Source of the DNA: Actinomycetales bacterium
GTDB lineage: Bacteria; Actinomycetota; Actinomycetes; S36-B12
Direction of reading: 5' to 3'
Assembly (NCBI GenBank): GCA_017849335.1
Contig: JAFIHP010000077.1
Span: 1-7,868 of the forward strand
DNA length: 7,868 bases
The translations under genes and the position numbers were made by a program. The notes below the pieces were generated by a model, which saw only the letters and a list, made by a program, of their open reading frames with translations, made no database searches and had not been told where the DNA came from. Shown here in pieces: positions 5,616 to 7,868 of this stretch. Every line of letters starts with the position of its first letter. Position 1 is the stretch's first letter.

Positions 5616-6737
5616 ATGACGACCGCCGACCTGGGCACCGCCATGTGGCCGATCACGCTGGATCCGTCGGACCATCCCGTCCCGGTCGGGCGACGCACCG
5701 AGATCCTCGCCGACCCCGGCTTCGGGGTGCACCCGACGGACCATCTGGTCCGGGCGACCTGGACGTCCGAGGACGGCTGGCACGATGCGCGGCTCGAGGC
5801 GTTCGCCCCGCTGCAGTTCGACCCCCTCACGAACTTCATGCACTACGGCCAGGCGATCTTCGAGGGGCTGAAGGCCTACCGTCACGCCGACGGTCGCATC
5901 GTCACGTTCCGCCCCGGTCAGAACGCCGAGCGGTTCGCCCGTTCCGCCCGCCGGCTGGCCATGGCCGAGCTCCCGGTCGAGCTGTTCGTCGGCTCGATCG
6001 AGGCGCTGGTGCGGCAGGACCGCGAGTGGGTGCCCAGCGGCCAGGAGCGCAGCCTCTACCTGCGTCCGTTCATGCTTGGCACCGAGGTCGGCCTCGGCGT
6101 GCGTCCCTCGAACCGCTACGAGTACCTCCTCATCGCGTCGCCCGCGGGGGCGTACTTCCCGCGCGGGCTGAAGCCCGTGACGGTGTGGATCTCCGACGAC
6201 TACGTCCGGGCAGCCCCCGGGGGCACGGGCGAGGCCAAGTGCGCCGGGAACTACGCCGCCTCGCTCGTCGCCCAGGCCGAGGCCGCCCAGCACGGCTGCG
6301 ACCAGGTCGTGTGGCTCGACGCCGTCGAGCGCCGCTGGATCGAGGAGATGGGCGGCATGAACCTGTACTTCGTGTACGGGGAGGGTGACGCCGCCCGGCT
6401 CGTGACGCCCGAGCTCACGGGTTCCCTGCTTCCCGGGATCACGCGTTCGTCGCTGCTGACGGTGGCCGAGGATCTCGGCATCCGCGCGCAGGAGGGCCGG
6501 ATCACCGTCGACGAGTGGCGCGAGGGCTGCGCGAGCGGGGAGATCACCGAGGTGTTCGCCTGCGGAACGGCCGCCGTCATCACTCCGGTCGGCGAGGTGA
6601 AGTCGCGCACGAGCGGCTCGTGGTCAGTGGCCGAGGGCGGTACCGGACCGGTCACCACGCGGCTGCGCCAGGCGCTCCTGGACATCCAGACCGGTGAGGC
6701 GCCCGACACCCACAGCTGGCTGCACACCATCTGCTGA
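5616..6737 (+). CDS. ilvE: Branched-chain amino acid aminotransferase
   Basis: A 373-aa PLP enzyme of fold type IV (class IV aminotransferases) that interconverts Leu, Ile and Val with their 2-keto acids using glutamate/2-ketoglutarate. Visible motifs: FMHYGQAIFEGLKAYR (74-89), RPFMLGTEVGLGV (150-162), the PLP lysine in GEAKCAGNYAASL (Lys208), WIEEMGGMNLYFV (241-253) with the conserved glutamate, LTGSLLPGITRSSLL (267-281) and the phosphate-binding FACGTAAVITPVG (314-326). The length is normal for the eukaryote/actinobacterial subgroup of BCATs. The start at ATG 5616 gives the expected N-terminus and is 9 nt after leuB, with which it likely forms an operon. The attenuator-like region and terminator of the next gene follow directly, so the terminator at 6826-6853 may also end leuB-ilvE messages. 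Confidence 0.97.
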   Translation: MTTADLGTAMWPITLDPSDHPVPVGRRTEILADPGFGVHPTDHLVRATWTSEDGWHDARLEAFAPLQFDPLTNFMHYGQAIFEGLKAYRHADGRIVTFRPGQNAERFARSARRLAMAELPVELFVGSIEALVRQDREWVPSGQERSLYLRPFMLGTEVGLGVRPSNRYEYLLIASPAGAYFPRGLKPVTVWISDDYVRAAPGGTGEAKCAGNYAASLVAQAEAAQHGCDQVVWLDAVERRWIEEMGGMNLYFVYGEGDAARLVTPELTGSLLPGITRSSLLTVAEDLGIRAQEGRITVDEWREGCASGEITEVFACGTAAVITPVGEVKSRTSGSWSVAEGGTGPVTTRLRQALLDIQTGEAPDTHSWLHTIC

Positions 6738-6756
6738 GCGGCCCGTGTCGCGGGTG

Positions 6757-6765
6757 TGGCACACT
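6757..6765 (+). promoter_or_regulatory. Candidate -10 element of the cimA leader promoter
   Basis: TGG followed by CACACT (a TAnnnT-like box with C for the first T, extended by TGn). It ends 6 nt before the GTG that opens the Ile-rich leader ORF. No clear -35 was found and the box is imperfect. Its similarity in position to the boxes before the leuA leader and leuB is the main argument. Confidence 0.4.
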
Positions 6766-6771
6766 GACGCC

Positions 6772-6801
6772 GTGCTCAGCACGGCCATCATCATTCCGTA
6801 G
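6772..6801 (+). CDS. Isoleucine-rich leader peptide of cimA
   Basis: A 9-codon ORF starting with GTG: MLSTAIIIP, then TAG. Three consecutive Ile codons (ATC ATC ATT, 6787-6795) plus one Leu stand directly before a perfect hairpin that begins in the stop codon. This is the arrangement of a transcription attenuator controlled by charged tRNA-Ile, placed before the gene for the isoleucine-pathway enzyme CimA. No Shine-Dalgarno sequence is visible; a leaderless start after the CACACT box is the best explanation. In-frame GTG codons at 6754 and 6745 are alternative starts that would lengthen the peptide to 15 or 18 residues without changing the Ile run. Confidence 0.75.
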   Translation: MLSTAIIIP

Positions 6802-6825
6802 CGCGTCGACGTCCCGTCGACGCGC
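6801..6825 (+). promoter_or_regulatory. Perfect 10-bp hairpin in the cimA leader (pause/anti-terminator region)
   Basis: GCGCGTCGAC (6801-6810) and GTCGACGCGC (6816-6825) are perfectly complementary around the 5-nt loop GTCCC. The hairpin starts at the last base of the leader ORF stop codon and ends one base before the terminator stem. A ribosome stalled at the Ile codons would reach into its 5' arm and melt it; a ribosome at the stop codon would block it. It probably acts as the 1:2-type or pause hairpin of the attenuator. Confidence 0.75.
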
Positions 6826-6853
6826 AGCCCTTCGCACCCGCGAGGGGCTTTTT
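6826..6853 (+). terminator. Intrinsic terminator (attenuator) upstream of cimA
   Basis: The stem AGCCCTTCGC (6826-6835) pairs with GCGAGGGGCT (6840-6849) over 10 bp with one T-G wobble, around the loop ACCC, and runs into five T (6849-6853). This is a clear intrinsic terminator lying 40 nt before the cimA start and after an Ile-codon ORF. It can both end leuB-ilvE transcripts and act as a conditional terminator for cimA. Confidence 0.85.
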
Positions 6854-6893
6854 CGTTGATGGGCCCGAGACGACCCCAGCAAGAGGACGACAC

Positions 6894-7868
6894 ATGCCCC
6901 GCCCCGACGCCTTCCACGTCTACGACACGACCCTGCGCGACGGTGCCCAGCGCGAGGGCATCTCCTACTCGGTCACCGACAAGCTCGCGGTGGCCCGGCT
7001 CCTCGACGAGTACGGCGTCGGGTTCATCGAGGGAGGCTGGCCCGGTGCGCTCCCGAAGGACACCGAGTTCTTCGAGCGTGCGCAGACCGAGCTGAACCTG
7101 GTCAACGCGGAGCTCGTCGCGTTCGGTGCCACCCGCAAGGCCGGCCTGAAGGTCGAGGAGGACCCGCAGGTCCGCGCACTGCTCGACTCGCGTGCACCGG
7201 TCATCACTCTGGTCGCGAAGTCGGACGTCCGTCACGTCGTCGAGGCGCTGCGGACGAGCCTGGACGAGAACGTCGCCATGGTCCAGGACACGGTCCGGTA
7301 CCTGGTCGACAACGGTCGCCGCGTGTTCGTCGACATGGAGCACTTCTTCGACGGCTACAAGCACGACAGCGACTACGGCGTCCGGCTGCTCGTCGCCGCG
7401 GCGGAAGCCGGTGCCTCGGTCGGCGTGCTGTGCGACACCAACGGCGGGATGCTGCCGCACGGCGTGTTCGAGATCGTCACCGACGTGCGCGAGCGGTCCG
7501 GCGTGCGACTGGGCATCCACTGCCAGGACGACACCGGCTGCGCGGTCGCGAACTCGGTCTCCGCCGTTCAGGCCGGGGCGACGCACGTCCAGTGCACCGC
7601 GAACGGCTACGGCGAGCGCACCGGCAACGCCGACCTGTTCGTCGTCGTGCCGAACCTGCAGCTCAAGCTCGGCATCGACGCGCTGCCCGAGGGGCGGCTC
7701 GCCGAGACCGTTCGGATCTCGCACGCGATCGCCGAGATCGCGAACATCGCCCCGAACACGCACCAGCCCTACGCCGGGTGGGCCTCCTTCGCACACAAGG
7801 CCGGCCTGCACGCGAGCGCCCTGAAGGTGAACGCCGACCTCTACAACCACATCGACCCGGCGGTGGTC
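6894..7868 (+). CDS. cimA: Citramalate synthase, 3' end cut by the window
   Basis: 325 codons are visible of a protein usually about 530 aa. It belongs to the DRE-TIM acyltransferase superfamily (LeuA/CimA/homocitrate synthase). It probably condenses pyruvate and acetyl-CoA to (R)-citramalate, the threonine-independent entry to isoleucine. Motifs: YDTTLRDGAQREG (10-22; Arg15, metal Asp16), FIEGGWPGALPKDTEFF (44-60), FVDMEHFFDGYKHD (145-158), LCDTNGG (179-185), IHCQDDTGCAVAN (208-220), CTANGYGERTGNADL (234-248) and HKAGLHASAL (301-310). The GGWPG and MEHFFDGYK segments are typical of the CimA type rather than LeuA. The usual HxHND reads HCQDD, so the second metal histidine is Gln211. The ATG at 6894 has AGAGGA at 6882-6887. 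The C-terminal regulatory domain is outside the window. It lies behind an Ile-rich leader with a terminator. Confidence 0.93.
   Translation, partial: MPRPDAFHVYDTTLRDGAQREGISYSVTDKLAVARLLDEYGVGFIEGGWPGALPKDTEFFERAQTELNLVNAELVAFGATRKAGLKVEEDPQVRALLDSRAPVITLVAKSDVRHVVEALRTSLDENVAMVQDTVRYLVDNGRRVFVDMEHFFDGYKHDSDYGVRLLVAAAEAGASVGVLCDTNGGMLPHGVFEIVTDVRERSGVRLGIHCQDDTGCAVANSVSAVQAGATHVQCTANGYGERTGNADLFVVVPNLQLKLGIDALPEGRLAETVRISHAIAEIANIAPNTHQPYAGWASFAHKAGLHASALKVNADLYNHIDPAVV

Noticed and set aside
4092..6293. Open frame of 733 codons on the minus strand opposite leuB and ilvE
   Set aside because: It lies antisense to two genes with complete family motifs; its translation is rich in Arg, Gly, Val and His without a recognisable fold, as expected for a shadow frame in high-GC DNA.
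6754..6764. GTGT-GGC-ACAC inverted repeat as an operator upstream of the cimA leader
   Set aside because: Arms of only 4 bp overlapping the -10 candidate; too short to support an operator without conservation data.
6860..6865. GGGCCC palindrome between the terminator and cimA
   Set aside because: A 6-bp GC palindrome is expected by chance in DNA of this composition.
6624..7850. Minus-strand frame of 408 codons opposite cimA
   Set aside because: cimA in the forward frame is unmistakable; the reverse frame also crosses the terminator and leader, and has no motif of its own.

Overview
The window is high-GC DNA whose codons mostly end in G or C. LeuA of the long actinobacterial type, the leuB-ilvE-cimA gene order, and TAnnnT boxes sitting 6-9 nt before start codons all point to an actinobacterium. 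Nocardioidaceae (Aeromicrobium/Nocardioides-like) is a guess from the feel of the proteins only. Most of the window is branched-chain amino acid biosynthesis.

Layout. Positions 1-1007 (+): an SRPBCC/AHSA1-type protein cut by the window edge, overlapping by ATGA a cysteine-free ArsR-family repressor. Positions 1026-4095 (-): a tightly packed unit transcribed leuA -> tyrosine-phosphatase-like gene -> GNAT acetyltransferase, with gaps of 1 and 3 nt. It converges on the arsR-like gene with 18 nt between them. Positions 4096-4243: the leuA 5' region. It carries a probable leaderless 13-codon leader ORF with three consecutive Leu codons, a perfect 12-bp hairpin overlapping the end of that ORF, and a downstream segment that can pair with the hairpin loop (pseudoknot). 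This fits the LEU element predicted upstream of leuA in Actinobacteria. Positions 4244-4462 (-): a 72-aa two-helix PLDc_N-like membrane protein. Positions 4545-6737 (+): leuB and ilvE, 9 nt apart. Positions 6738-6893: a compact attenuator-like region with a 9-codon ORF containing three consecutive Ile codons, a perfect 10-bp hairpin starting in its stop codon, and an intrinsic terminator with a T5 tract. Positions 6894-7868 (+): citramalate synthase (cimA), cut by the right edge.

How it works together. CimA makes (R)-citramalate from pyruvate and acetyl-CoA. This feeds 2-ketobutyrate, and so isoleucine, through the leu-type enzymes. LeuA makes 2-isopropylmalate, LeuB oxidises 3-isopropylmalate (and probably the methylmalate intermediate of the citramalate route), and IlvE carries out the final transamination of Leu, Ile and Val. 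The two acetyl-CoA-condensing entry enzymes each sit behind a short ORF rich in the end-product amino acid (Leu for leuA, Ile for cimA) with its own RNA structure. These two leaders are the most interesting content of the window. I saw no tRNA, rRNA, CRISPR array, IS element or phage gene.
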